From NCBI RefSeq assembly GCF_036669915.1, contig NC_089318.1, positions 13,349,571-13,413,570 of the forward strand: a DNA stretch of 64,000 nt, read 5' to 3'. The position numbers were made by a program, and so were the translations under genes. The first letter of the stretch is position 1. Each line of letters opens with the position of its first letter. This stretch comes from Pocillopora verrucosa. Taxonomy: Eukaryota > Cnidaria > Anthozoa > Scleractinia > Pocilloporidae. A model generated the notes under the pieces. The model worked only from the letters and a program-made list of their open reading frames with translations. It searched no databases and was not told the origin of the DNA. Positions 24,388 through 37,000 of the stretch are shown piece after piece.

Positions 24388-26434
24388 AATAATAACAACA
24401 CAACACACAAATCAGTTTACTCGTCAAGATGCACCATAATTTTTCAGCTCGAGCTTAGCTTTGTGTTGCAGGTTGTTATAATTTTACCATAGTTTTCGGG
24501 GTGCTAGCTTGGGTTGGGAACGAATCTAATATCTTTCCTGGTCCCACTGAAGAGACTTCTGGCTCGAATCTTACACCGACCTCACCTGTTTCCTGCTGAC
24601 GCCATCGTCTGTATTTTTTCCACTCTATTAAGTCATAAGTCATTAAGTCTAAATAATCCTTCCCTAGGATCCCACAGCTAGTCACTAATAGCACCAATCA
24701 GATGTTAAGTTCCAAAACGTAAAAGGAAAAAAGGAAGAAGAAAAACAAACAGTCAGATAGATACTTCAATCAGATAGAGAAGACTGAATAACTTCGCAAG
24801 AGAGCAGACTTTACATCATCACTAAAGACCATCAGTAAAAAGTCTTAAGCTTAAGTTGATATCATCGATTATGTGGGCATATGATCAAGAATACCGTTTT
24901 CTTTTTGAAACTTAGTAAATCTACTTTAGAGCGAGCATTCTTCAATACTCTTTTATTCTCTTAGGACATATCAACATTCAGAAATATTAATCTACACAAA
25001 CGAAACGAAAAAAGCGCAATAATTTCTGGTGTTTACCGCGTGGTTGATTCACCTTACTTGAATTGTGTTGTTGTTTCGCCCTTAGCTCCGGTTGGAGCAT
25101 AGGCCATTAACCACTTCCGTCCTCCATCGGGTTCTGTCATCACCCGGCAGGCACTACGTTGGAACCCCCTTGAATTGTTGTTTACTAGTATTTACCACCA
25201 GAAATTACCACCAGTGAGGCTTTGTGCTGAAAATTGTTCGATTTAAACCAAAATATTCCATAAAACAACACTTTTGGTAAATATTGACGCCTAAAAATGA
25301 TATTTACCGTTCTAAAGAATTGTCTCCTACGTCGAAAAGCCTCATTGAAGTGAAAAAAGATCACTCTTCTTTTCCAGTCATTATTTGCATTGCGTTAGGG
25401 AATAACGTATCGTTAACTCTAGAGCTATTTGGTCGGTTCAAAGAGCTACAATCTCATTTTTCGAAAGTATTGTTTACCACAATTTCTTTTCGTTTTGAGC
25501 TCTAAAAGATCTTTCTGTTTGTGATGAAAAAAAAAAAAAAATTTAAACTTTTGAGCACTCGTGGCTAAACTCGACGGGAACTTGCAGTAGAAATGATCGA
25601 AACTGCACACGTCATGTTATAAATGCAATGCCGTGCGTACATAAAGATTTTTACAATCGAAGCTCCTTAGGAAATAGGCGTACTTGCGCCCGCGATATGT
25701 TATAATATCATGTTATATCGTCGACTAGGTTCAAATATCCGAGCAGAGGAAGAAAAAAAGTGGTACTTTTCTCGATATAAGGTTGTTTTAGAAAATTTGG
25801 TCATCATTCTTAACGAAATAAGGGTAACATGCATATGGAAAAAAGAGGGCGTGTAAACCTGTTAGACTCTTAAGACGGCGACATGAATGCTCGACTGTGA
25901 ATTTCTCTCAGAACTAAAGATAATCTACAGAACTTGATTATAATACAGCAGTAGGACTGGTTTGCTTAATAATGGTACTGGTTGGTGTCCGGCAATTCCC
26001 GAAGAACTCAACGATATATCGCGGCCTGGCAATTGCGATATATCGCCGATATATCCAACTAAAATATCGCTCAAATTTCGGCGATAAATCGGGATTATCG
26101 CAATCATAGACGTACGCTGTGTCTCCTCACTGCTGCAGCTGCTCTGACTTAAAAACTAAGTCGACCTTCAAGAACGTTCACCTTAACAATACCAACCGAC
26201 CAACAGTTATAAAACCAAATATTTACATAGGCAATCCTATAACCAATCAGTTCTATAAGGAGAAAACAGCTGAGTCATGGAAAAAGTTTTGACAGCCGTC
26301 GGTTTAAAATTGAGTTGAATTTGCATCTTGGCATATTACTGACAGATTACAGCCGAATTTCGATTGTCTAGAAGATAGTCTGATTTGGGAAACGATTATT
26401 TATTTAAGACGTCGCATCTAAGGCACACACTGAA
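24388..26434. other. Intergenic spacer between D and E
   Basis: No gene was seen. 26009-26101 is a cluster of short palindromic CGATATATCG-type words (CGATATATCGC, GCGATATATCGCCGATATA). An A13 run lies near 25528. A GC-richer stretch at 25080-25175 looks like an old mobile fragment but could not be classified. Confidence 0.4.
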
Positions 26435-27986
26435 ATGATCCAAAACATTTACGAGCTTTGTAGTCAGTGCTCGACACAAGAGAATTCCTCCAGACAAGCT
26501 CTGTATAATGTATTTTTTTTCTATCTGCCTTCTTTCTTTGGAACTCTGTTTATAGTTACCAGGGCAGTCAGATCACAAGGTTTGCTTCAGTATAACCCAT
26601 TAATCATAGCAAGAAATTATTCATTTGTACAAAAGATAGTACTTTAGCTGACTCTTCCCCTCTAGTTTCGAGTGAGTTATTATAATTATAATCCTGTAAA
26701 AAGGATTTTCCGAAAAATGTTGAAAATTCCTGATTATGACCCAATAAGTAGACATCTAAAGCCACGTACAAACAAAATAGTGATAAATTTGAACTTATTT
26801 TCAATTAGGTAAAACGTAAAATATGTATTCCATTTTCGTGGTGTTAATAGCGTTAGTAGCAGCGTTTTGTGAAGTAAATGTGATTTAAATCTAAAAACCG
26901 TCACTTTTTTTCTTCGTTGAACTTTCTTTTCCCGTTTGTGCCAACCAATAATGCTTTCCAAATAACGAACGAATAATTATGCAATGAAATCCATTGCTCT
27001 CCAATGCTCCAAATTGGAGAGGGCAAAAGTTTGGCAGGCATAATCAAGATTTATGGATTGATTTCAAACAGTACTCGGACGAGGAACACATTTGATACAT
27101 AAAACACCTTGTAATTATAATTCTATCGCTCGAATATAGATCTCAAGTTGTTGTAACATTTTTTGGTATTTAAGGTAATATATTTAATTGAATGTCTATT
27201 CATAATTCTCAGACGTCGGCGTCGCAGACCAGTCTCGTACTTTGGAGTTCAGGCTTGAAAAACTGTTTTACGGCAAACGCCTCATGAATCACCACGTGAT
27301 TCGCATAACTGCAGTAATGGTGAAGGAGTTTTGTGAAATCTTGTGTTATATTGAACCCGATTGTGTCAGTATTAATATTGATAAACGAGAGGATGGACAT
27401 GGAGTGTACAAATGTGAACTAAATAATGTTACCCACGAAGGATACAAACAAGAGTTGGTGGACGACGATTTTTTATCATGCATCTAAGGTAGATTTCTCT
27501 CTAAATTAGCTCGTTCAATGGTATTTATTTTTTTTCAATGTTTCCTCTAACATTTTTCATATGAATATTTTACCATGATAACATGTGGTTTTGCATTATT
27601 AGTGAATAACAAGTTATTGTTACATGCGAAACGACAGCTTTAACTTCTTTGTTTTAAGAGATCTGATGCCTTTGTCGTGTTTTAATTTGATCTTCAGGCA
27701 TTCAGGCACGAGACATTCCCCGAGGCTTTTCAGATAGTGATTTACTGAAAGAAATTATAATGACGAAAGAATTCATGGGAAATGGTAATCATAACGGCGA
27801 TGACGGTGATGATGACTGCGACATTAACAGTGAAGGAGATGTTAAAAAGTGTTTATAATTTCTTTTGTCAGAACAATTGTGTTCAAAATCCTTGCAAGAG
27901 CAACGCTACTTGTCAAAGCGGATTTACTGAAAAAGGTTAACGGTGCCTGTGTCCGGCTGGATTTAAAGATCCTTATTGTGGAACAG

Positions 27987-29237
27987 GTGGACAAGAAAAG
28001 AATTTTGTGTTTTTCTTAAGAGCTTCCTTTTAACACCTATGATGAAAGAATTGTAATTTTTTTAAAGAGGCTCCCTAGGGTTTTTGCTCAATTTTGGCGC
28101 GCGCGTCATCGTCTTGTTTTTCTAGAAAATGTTTATGTTTTCGCTTTTCTAGGTCACTAAAAACCATCAAAAGGGCGATGAGCAAGGTTCGGACTACCGT
28201 TTGCTGTAGTAAATATTATGAAAATGATTTTCGTTATTAAGCTAAGGCTCCACGAAGGGAGGCGTTCGCCAATGATAATTTGGCTTTGCCCTTGATTTTC
28301 TTCAATATGCTTCGATGAAATTTTTCAAAAGTTTCCCACCGATCATTTAAAAGCCGAAAAAATAGGAGTTAAATGAGTCGGTTTCCTCACTTTGGCAATT
28401 TTGTGTTTTCTTCCTCTTTCTCAAGTTTGGTGTTATGAATTTTGTTTTGTTTTATTTTGTCTTTTTTTTTATCAACAGGCACTAGGAAGGGCACAAATAC
28501 GTTTAACGGTCCAGCAAATCTAGGGAATTCCACTGAAGGAAATGCGATAATTCATTCTCGAAAGACCCTTATTTTCTTTGCCGCAAAACATTACGTAATG
28601 GAATAAAATCTCGCTAAGATCTATATCTGAGCATACGTAAACTTTCGAATCTGTCGCGATCTGTCGCCTTTTAGCAATCTTTCCCACAATGTTCTCTTTT
28701 CGTTCGACCTGTTTTTCACATAGAAACTGTATTGTGTTAAACTGTTTTTAACACACTTTTTCAGATAACAATCAGGTGATCGTATCGAGCCGCCATGTTT
28801 GTTTTGCATGTTGACACTTGGAAAGCTCGCGCTAAATTCGTACCCAGATCTCCCGCTGTCAAAAACCATATGGAGCCTCCTTAAATGGTCGTTTAACTTT
28901 TTGATCTTCAAAACAACTTCGATTGTCTCACATCTTCACCAATGATAACAACACTTTAAGAGAACTGCTTCAGTTTATAACTGACTAGCAAAAAAATCAT
29001 GTACAACTGTTCAATCATTGGCAAACACACATTTAATTGTGCCACAAAAAAGTAAAGTACTCGATACAGAGGAAATAGACAAATGGCAAGTAGGCAAAAC
29101 TACGTCCTCTAATTTATGACAATAAATAACAGAGTTTATGGCTTAAGAGGAGGCCGCCTGAGAAGCATATATGATGTTGTAGCTGTTGCTGATGTGTTTG
29201 TTGCTGTTGTTTGACTCCATTTTTTTTTAAATGACAG
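27987..29237. other. Intron region of pseudogene E
   Basis: No conserved exon was seen. A 96-codon open frame on - (28911-28621) has no recognisable motif and is taken as chance or transposon-derived. Confidence 0.35.
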
Positions 29238-29512
29238 ACATCGATGAATGTGCCTCAGGGTTACACAGATGCAGTTCGATGGCATATTGCATCGATATGA
29301 AAGGCTCGTACCACTTTACATGTAAGCCTAGACTTTATGGAAATGGCCGAGAATGCAAAAATAAATGTTTCTGTCGAGAAATCAAAATAGAAATCATTAT
29401 TAGGTCTTTTCCCATTGAAGAGATCGCACTTGGCTTAAGATGGTGCTTTCTAATGTGGTCGTTGCTGCCGTTTCTTTCCATTAATTCCATTCCTCCTACG
29501 GAGGACTTTTAG

Positions 29513-30428
29513 CCGGGTGGTATAGAAATGCGAATATTTTTAGGTGGTAATATAAAGTCAAGGGGATTTTTCTTTTCTGCTTCTTTTTTGTTTGTTTGTT
29601 TGTTTTTTTGGTTTGTTTTTTTTCCTTTTCTCTCTTTTGGTTTGTTTCTGTGTTCCTGAAAACGCTGTTCGCAAACCAAATGGGCAGAGTGATCTATCAA
29701 CGCTGCTTAACCGTAAACTTATGATAGTCGCCTTTGAAATAAAACTTTAACCAGGCTTGAAATCCCAACTGGATTAAAATTTTGTTACTAACCTGAACGA
29801 CCTAAACGGAATTATAGCAGGAAGGCCGTTAAAAAATAATCGACAAGTCTTAGAGTCAATCTAATAGTGTAATAAATAGAGTAGACTAAAATTCAACAGA
29901 AGTAAGTTTTAAATTCTACTAGATAAAAATTGCAGGAGCTTCGACTTTTAAGGAAATCCATGAAAACGAAATTTAGGTAGAATTTAATCCTCATGATAAT
30001 TCCCAAAAATTTTAAATAATGTAGCGTACATGCCATTGGTCCTTGCTCGTCATGCCAGCCAATGTACTCGAATTTCAATCCGTGCTTGCAATCTCCCTTT
30101 AGAGCTTACTCATACAAGATAAGAGACAGTGTGCTTCCAGAAAACTGTTTCTTTCTAGGTAGAGCTTATGTATGCGATGATCCGAACAGAAATTGTTGTG
30201 TTCTCGAATGAAGAACACTGTTTATGAATTGCAGTCTTGTGATTGATGACGCACTGCACCACATAATCAACCTATTGGTCTATTTTGATATATTTAAGCC
30301 TACAACCGTTTTGCATCAACTCAATTATTATTGATTAATCATCCTTATAGTAATTGTGTAATGTGTAGCTTCACTCGTATGGATGCCTATGTTAACAACT
30401 CCAACCACTTGTCCGTGATATATTTTTA
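29513..30428. other. Intron region of pseudogene E
   Basis: T-rich at 29570-29650, with TTTG-type repeats. The expected 37-nt linker exon was not found here. Confidence 0.35.
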
Positions 30429-30789
30429 ATGAAATATGATTATTTCTCTTACATCGCTATTCACAATTGTGCAAAAGGGCCAATTCTAGTACTGTGTGAT
30501 TACCCTCTTGTTGACTTAATATCAGTCTCTGTTCTGTGCCACATGGGAGATTTTGGATGTGGAGAAGGAGGATGGACGCCAGTTATGAAGATTGACAGCA
30601 GAAAGGTGTTGTTTCTTTTGTTTTTGTTTTTTTTTATTACCATTTTCTAGTCATTCATGGCTTGTATTCACTTAAATCCTCTTATTTGCATCTTTTACTT
30701 ATTTCTGTCAACTCAGTTTTTATCTGTTATCTACTGTTGCTCTATTACCCGTACGGCTAATCCCTAATTTTGATACAAAAGAAAAAAAC

Positions 30790-31860
30790 AGGTTGACAAT
30801 CAAACATGGTTTGATGCTACTCTAGTATAAAGATTTAATGAATGTAAGAGAGAAGTTACAATTCATAGACCCAACGTTTCGACGCCCCTGTCTAGTGCCT
30901 TCATCAGGGGGGATCTAAACGTTGTCATGAGAGGTCCTTTTACACGCTCTCTAATTAGCTACCCCCCCCCTTTTTTTTTGACGAGGTGTAAATAGGCGTC
31001 AGGAAGTAAGCCGCCATCATCACGATTTAAAGGAGCGTTGACGGAGTTGATACGCCAGGTTTCCATAGAAAGGCGCCGGAGGTAACGCCGATAAGTGGTG
31101 ATAATTTGACTGACTTATCCCATCCAATTGTATGGTTGGTTAGGCATGTGTACTCCGATAAAGCTGATTTTTTTTTTTTGCAAAAGAAGACCGCTTTTTG
31201 ATGTTCTTACAAACGTGTACCAAGCTGACGTTTGGTCTCTCCGATATACTAGTGATCACAGTCATTGCATGAATACTTTCAGCGCGTTGCGCTTTCGTGA
31301 GCGGATCCCTAGGTTTGGCAAAAATATGCTCTAAAGTCTGAAAAGGTTTCTGAGCAATTTTAACGTTGTGACTATATACTGAATTCTCTTGATGGGTTCC
31401 GTAACACCCCGAATGTATGGAATAATAGCGAAACCAGTCGCTGGTTCCCTCTCATTAGGAATGCTACTAGTTGTAACTGGTTTTCGGCAGTTACGGAGAA
31501 AATTTTTCGTATAGCCCATCACCTTTAGGACATTAGAAACATATTTCCTCCCCTCAGCCTTCGAATCGAGTGAAGATGGTGGACAATCAGCCCTCCAAAG
31601 TTTGCTGGCTATAGCCTTTTTATGGCAAATAGGGTGGTGAGAGTCGAAAGAAAGGTATTTGTCAGTGTGGGTAGGTTTACGATAGGCACTTGTCTCTAAT
31701 TCCCCTGGTTCCATCTGCACACTTTTGAATCAAGAAAGGGCAAATGCCTATCCTTTTACACTCAAGATGAAATTGGATAGACGGCCCTTCTGGATTCAAA
31801 TGCGTTAGAAGGCGTTCCGCTTCATTTCCGGATACTGCAGAAATAACGTCATCGATAGCG
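30790..31860 (-). mobile_element. Penelope-like retroelement fragment with GIY-YIG endonuclease
   Basis: On -, 31720-31331 encodes ELETSAYRKPTHTDKYLSFD, KLWRADCPPSS, YVSNVLKVMGYTKNFLRNC and EREPATGFAIIPYIRGVTEP, the typical end of a Penelope-like reverse transcriptase and linker in cnidarians. After frameshifts (below 31330) come TIFAK-like, YIGETKRQLGTRL-like and NAPLNRDDGGLLPDAYL-like blocks, the GIY-YIG endonuclease (Tyr-Ile-Gly followed by a conserved Arg). The 3' end near 30865-30912 carries a hammerhead-like motif. The RT catalytic core is missing (5' truncated). The right junction at 31860/31861 falls inside the copy E last exon, sharing AGCG with the target. Non-functional. Confidence 0.82.
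30865..30912 (-). ncRNA. Hammerhead ribozyme-like motif at the Penelope-like element end
   Basis: Read on -, CTGATGA (30907-30901) is followed by GGCAC, a loop, GCGTC and GAAAC (30880-30876). The GGCAC/GCGTC pairing gives stem II with one A-C mismatch and one G-U pair, in the hammerhead order CUGAUGA, stem II, GAAA. The GUU/AAC stem III would be very short. Hammerheads are known from Penelope-like elements of cnidarians. Activity is doubtful because of the stem mismatch. Confidence 0.5.
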
Positions 31861-31934
31861 CAACTGTAACAAGGAAGGATTCAATGCCTTTAGTGGTCAA
31901 AGTGATCGTTCTAAAGTCAGAATTGGTATCATTA

Positions 31935-32414
31935 CACAGGATGAAATGACTAAATTAAGTTTCCTTAAAGGTAACTTAAAGGTTAACATTAGAAATATTT
32001 AAGACATCTTTAGGTGACATACGAAAGTTCTGAAATGAATCTTTAATTGAACTTTCCGAAGTCAATTAAAGTCTCCTTATGAACCATTTCACGAACACTT
32101 TAGGATCACATGAAAGTAAACCTAAATAACCATTTAATTGACTTTAAGAATCCTCCTAATTCTCGTAAACTCGTCTTTAATTGCCAAAACTTCTACTTGT
32201 AAAGGCAACTTAAAGGTTTCTTTAATCTTTTGTTTCCCTTTAAGTACTACTTAAAGTTGCAGGTTTTGTTGTAATTCATCTTTAGTTGTACTTTCAGGTC
32301 CTCTTAAATTTCAAGTTATGTTAAAATTCATCATTTAGTGACCTTTAAGCGCCTCTAAAAGCTGTAGGTTTCACCTTAAATTGACTTTTGATTTGCTTAA
32401 TCACACCCACATTT
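31935..32414. mobile_element. 480-bp unclassified insertion in copy E last exon
   Basis: It interrupts the GIISN block of the last exon. ATTA (31931-31934 and 32415-32418) flanks both sides and is taken as a 3-4 bp target duplication. The interior is built of many degenerate ACTTAAAGG / CCTTTAAGT words. No clear terminal inverted repeats and no coding were seen. Confidence 0.65.
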
Positions 32415-32459
32415 ATTAGCAATGAGCAGGACGACTGTCAATCGTGCAACTCTTTGATT

Positions 32460-33122
32460 TTTTTTTTGTATTTTATTATTTTTTATTAATTCAAAGTTAC
32501 ATACATTTTTCATAAACAAACATAATTCACATAAACAGACAGACACGGTACATCATATATCTACATACACAATCCACAGTTCCTCTTAGCTCTCCTCGGC
32601 TTCTAAATATAATACTAGTACAGTGCAGCAACAAACATGAGATTCTATATCATCTAATAATTTTTGTACTTGTCCCATTTCATATTATGAGCTTTCAGCT
32701 TATTATTTAATTTTGCGATCATTGTCTCGAGTTGGTGGATCGTTTTAATTTTGAGGTTTAATACTTTAATTGAAGGAAGAGATTTGTTCTGTCGGCAAGA
32801 ATATAAATACTGTTTGGCAATTATTAAAATATGATTGATTAATAATTCGTCTTCGCACCTTAAAATACCAAACATTATATCTTTTTCAGAGAGGTGTTTT
32901 ATCTTTACGCCTTGATTATCGAACCACTTTATTACCTCAGCCCAGAAATCCCTAGTATAACGACAAGAAATAAAAAAGTGCTCCAAGCATTCGTTCATTT
33001 CGCCACAAAAGGAACACGCTGGGGATGGAATAATACCAATTTTGTTTAAAAAAGAATTTGTGACAAGACACCTGTTAAGTAGTTTATACTGGAATTCACG
33101 CGATTTTCTGTCCAAGGAAGTA
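32460..33122 (-). mobile_element. 5'-truncated LINE insertion (RT zinc-binding region) in copy E last exon
   Basis: On -, 33115-32654 encodes 153 residues starting MDRKSREFQYKLLNRCLVTN with the Cys/His pattern CSFCGEMNECLEHFFISC, the zinc-binding region found downstream of reverse transcriptase in many LINEs (zf-RVT type). A T-rich left edge (32457-32490) is the poly(A) tail of a minus-oriented insert. Flanking copies CAACTCTTTGATT (32447-32459) and CGACTCTTTGATT (33123-33135) differ at one base and are the target-site duplication. The open frame suggests a young insertion. It lacks the RT and endonuclease and cannot move itself. Confidence 0.82.
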
Positions 33123-33719
33123 CGACTCTTTGATTGGATTTGGTACAGGAAATCACCTCAACGACGCAAAATCTTGCGGAAACGAGGCACTAAAAGCAGG
33201 TTCAGATAAGGGATGGAAGAGTGTCAAAGCCATAGGGTACATTTTGATGCAATAAAACTTCACTTCTGAATTCCTTGTGAAAATCCTGAGGGGAAAGTGT
33301 CGTGATTTGAGTTGAACACGAGAAGACAAATTTCATATCCACAAGCAACCATGTATTATTTTGTTCATCATATAAACACAATAGCCCTTTACTGACAAGA
33401 AAAGTCAACTTTATTAATGAAAGAAAATAAAAGGATCGACAATCCCTCAAACCGTAAAGTGCGCTGGCGTTAAGGCTCAAGATGGAAAAATGGGTTGAAA
33501 CACTACAAAAACAAGCAGTGGGCGTAATTTTCAATGCACAAAATTCTCAATCTTTGACTTGGTCCTTACCGACAGAAGAAATCTTCCAGGTACATGGCTA
33601 AAATCGGAGTGCCGCAAATCTTCTAGTGGTCAATTTTCGTTCTCAGCCGGGAAAAATGCCGTTATCAAAAGCACAGAATATGTAACTTTTGAAATTTTCT
33701 TTCCGCATTTTGGTTTTCT

Positions 33720-34018
33720 TTCCCTTCTAGGAAAGTTTGAACGTCACAGTCTGTAAGCTGCTGATTGGTCTACAGGCCTCTTTACAGCTCAAGTTTAACA
33801 ACGAGGGCTTCAATGTAGTTTGTTATCCCGGGAGTTCCACAGCCAGAATTGGTATTGTCCGAAACAACGAGAACGAGTGCACTTCCTGTGACTCAAGGAT
33901 CGGATTTGGCGCTGAGGGATACCTTGATCACTCGAACGCGTGTGGCAACGTGGCAATGTGGGAGCTAGATAATGGAGACAAATTCCCTATGGCCATAGGA
34001 GACATCTTAGTACAATGA
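33720..34018 (+). pseudogene. USOMP5-like last-exon fragment, copy E2
   Basis: From about 33752 the frame reads LLIGLQASLQLKFNNEGFNV, then ARIGIVRNNENECTSCDSRI, CGNV and GDILVQ with stop at 34016-34018. It is the C-terminal half of the fibrinogen-related exon. Upstream (33555-33750) only decayed traces of the exon's first half remain, with indels. It keeps the paired Cys (CTSC) but the Cys of the NCNKEGFN block is lost (Cys to Phe). It has no recognisable upstream exons of its own, so it is either a relic gene or an exon duplicated from E. Confidence 0.7.
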
Positions 34019-37000
34019 CAAAAACTTCTCAAATAAAACATGAGCTCCGACATCTCACACCCACTGGTGTGGATGCATGTGAACAAGTCGAAAGATATCA
34101 CTGTGGGGACATCTACTGCATTAACGCTGTTTAGTAAAATTAACATCAGAGGACGCATAACATAAATTTATCAAATGTGTACTCACACTTGTCAAAGATG
34201 GCAACTTACAATTATTTTGGGCGAGGCGAGTGAGTAGTAGGTTGGAGGCAGGGTGCCAAGGACAGAAAACAGCTAAAGAAATAAAAGAGCACCTCCGTAA
34301 CCTCATGAGAACAAGTGAAGCAAAATAAATTCTTAACCCTTGATAATACATTTTAAAAAAATATTTCGGCATACATCGATTTATTATGTTGCCGGTAATT
34401 GTATAAAAACAAACATCGCTCAAACTGACTGTTAAAACCCAATGAATATCTCAGCAGACGCCAAAAAGTTTAGAGTATCACGCTATGAAATGTAAAGCCA
34501 ATCTTCCACACACTGGCTTGCCCTTTAGTGTTACTGTCAAACATTAGAATGAGTCACTGGCCCGGTCTTATTTTTTTTTTGTCAATAGTTGTTTTCAATT
34601 TTTCTTCTGTCACACGAAGAGGCTTGAATGTAATACTGCTACGCATGAAATAACATAGTTTTCGAGGGTTTTGATTCATCCTCATCTGATTAGCTCATCC
34701 TCGGACAGTGGTGGCAGTTACAGAGTATCTCACTCATAGAACATGGAGCCGCTTTGTGCAGCTGACGTCATTGAGTGCTGAACTATGCAGAGAAACAAAT
34801 ATGTGTAATGTTTACCCATCATCCTGGATTTGTTTTGGGTACTTTTTGTTTCTAGTAAAAGAGTACACTAAGGTCAGGAAACACCATTTGCTTGTAAAAT
34901 TTGTTTAAAAGATAAATAAAACTGAAATTGTTACAAGTCCTAACCACATAGGTTATTTTTTATTTTTATCTATTAATTAATTTATTTTTGTGAAAGGACT
35001 TTTTATAATTTCTGTTTTGCTAATTGTTCTATACGATACGTATTCCTTAACTCTCTCGACTTGAGGGAACTTATTTCAGCGTCGCAGTGACGGCTTATTA
35101 AAATGTATTGTAATTACAGAATATTGTAGTCAATTCCTTGTTTCATTGAACTTTAATGTTGCTGCAGTCTGTGTCTAATCAATAAAGCATCGTCATACTG
35201 TTTCGCTTTGATTTGTCCCAAAACTCGAGGAGCCTCGCGCTCTAGGCTAAACTACAGCTCCACAAGTTTTATTTTTCTCCGACCCTTATTGGTATCGAGA
35301 CTGTCCAGACGTCCCAACCATTGTGGTATTATTTACAGTTCTCGAACAGCAAAACAAATGCCATAGCCATTGCTTTTTACTAACATAGCTCGATACTCAA
35401 AAACGATAAATAGTTTGTGGCTCAGTAAAACATGGACTCAAATAAGGTTACAGTAGGTAGAGTATTACGTTAGAATCAATTTAGAATGGTACAGTCTCGT
35501 ATTTATTCAATATTTGCCTTCCAACAATCCCTTTAAATTGCTCAAGCTCGCCAGTTGCAAGAAAGATGAGAAAGAAATAGAGCGTGAGTTGAATTCACAT
35601 TGAAGATGAATTGCATCGACTGAGAGGAAATCAAACTGTTATTGTCCAAAAAAAGTAATTTTTAAATGGGATACTATTCGATGTTTTTTTCGTGAACGTT
35701 ACTGCTTCAAACTCCTGCTTCGTCCTCGTAGCTTCAGTTTCCGTTTTGTTGTTATTTATTATTATTAATTTTTAATTCCCTCAATTCCCTGCTTTCTACA
35801 TTACCCCCGAAATCCATGTGAGGGCTCATTCACTTACCTAGTTGTGCTACTAATTCTTGTTTGATATCATTGCATTAACAATGAAAAACACTGACTGTTC
35901 CATGAATAAATGAATGATAAAAAAAAACCCCGTGAAACAAAAATATGATATTTCAGCAAGTTTCAGATTGCTGGTTGCAAGTAAAGAGACTTCTCTGAAA
36001 AGCTAAAAATACCCATTTCTTTATAAAATGAAATTATTTAGCAAAATGTTGATATATTTCTTGATTTTGTTCATAACAGGTAATAATATAGTGGGTAACT
36101 TAGTTCAAAATGGCAATTAGGATTTGCAACATAATTTCAAGGTATTATCTACCTCTCATTTCCCCTAAACGTAAAAAAAAAAATCGTTCTTTTATTGTGG
36201 ATCGATGGTTACGAAAGGCTGGATCAAATGAGTCTGGATTGAATGTTTGTTAAGGTTTACATGGTTTCTTTATTTGTAAAATCCTATTCTTTTCGGTGGA
36301 TTATAGCTTCTACACTTTTCTGTTTTGTTTCCTTGAAATCGATGTTAAAAAATTCCCAATGAATTATAATCAAACTGTGTTTGTTTCTCTAACAATTAAG
36401 GCTAACATAGCAACAATTCAGCTTCAAAGAGATATGTTTCTTGCTCTATCTGCCTTTAACTCGAAAAACAATATAGTTAACCTCTTTCATAATTAAAGTG
36501 ATCAAAACAAATTGAGAAACATGAGCACATTGTTTTTACAACATTTTCGAGGGAAAACACGAAGTAATGTGAAGTCATTGAAGGTATGCTAATAGACCTC
36601 TGCATATGCAATAAAAACAAAAATGAACCGATTCTCCTCAAAGATTTCAATTGCAGAAAAATGTTACTTCAATCCTTTTTTTTTACGGTCATTTTTTTAC
36701 GTTTGCGCCACCACAATGCTGAAATAACTTCCCTTAAAAGATAACACCTTTTGATTTCCTACGACACTCTATGATATTTTAAAACCACCTTTTCATTTAT
36801 CTTTTATCTTCCTCGTTACAAAATCGGAATTGAACGCACTAATTAACTTCATCAAATTTGTTCGTTAGAGCTTCTCGATAAGTTAAACGTTTCCATGTAG
36901 AGTGCGAAAGAGGTGCTTGTTTTGATAATTAAATGGATACAAATAAACTAGTAAGGGTTTACGAAGGAGGACTTTTTCCTCTTGAGGTTAAAAATTATCA

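Larger units (their letters stand above)
26435..33255 (+). pseudogene. USOMP5-like copy E, pseudogene with many lesions and three insertions
   Basis: Recognisable exons: signal (ends 26579; one base short relative to the paralog start at 26508, though an upstream ATG at 26435 restores frame), PAN 27228-27488, EGF 27872-27986, Ca-EGF 29238-29360, core 30478-30605, and last-exon pieces 31857-31934, 32415-32459 and 33123-33255. Lesions: the first PAN Cys is Ser; 2 nt are lost near the PAN end, giving a stop; TAA at 27938-27940 in the EGF; the Ca-EGF donor GT is AT (29361-29362); the linker exon was not found; one extra base in the core exon (128 nt instead of 127) shifts the frame; the last exon has lost its 5' part to a Penelope-like element and is split by a 480-bp insert and a LINE. 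The gene is dead. Its remaining sequence places it in the B/D subfamily by PAN type. Confidence 0.85.

Noticed and set aside
26009..26101. Candidate replication origin or binding-site cluster of CGATATATCG palindromes
   Set aside because: Simple low-complexity palindromes. No conserved copy elsewhere in the duplicated array supports function.
28621..28911. 96-codon minus-strand open frame in a copy E intron
   Set aside because: No recognisable domain, no splice partners and compositionally ordinary; treated as chance.
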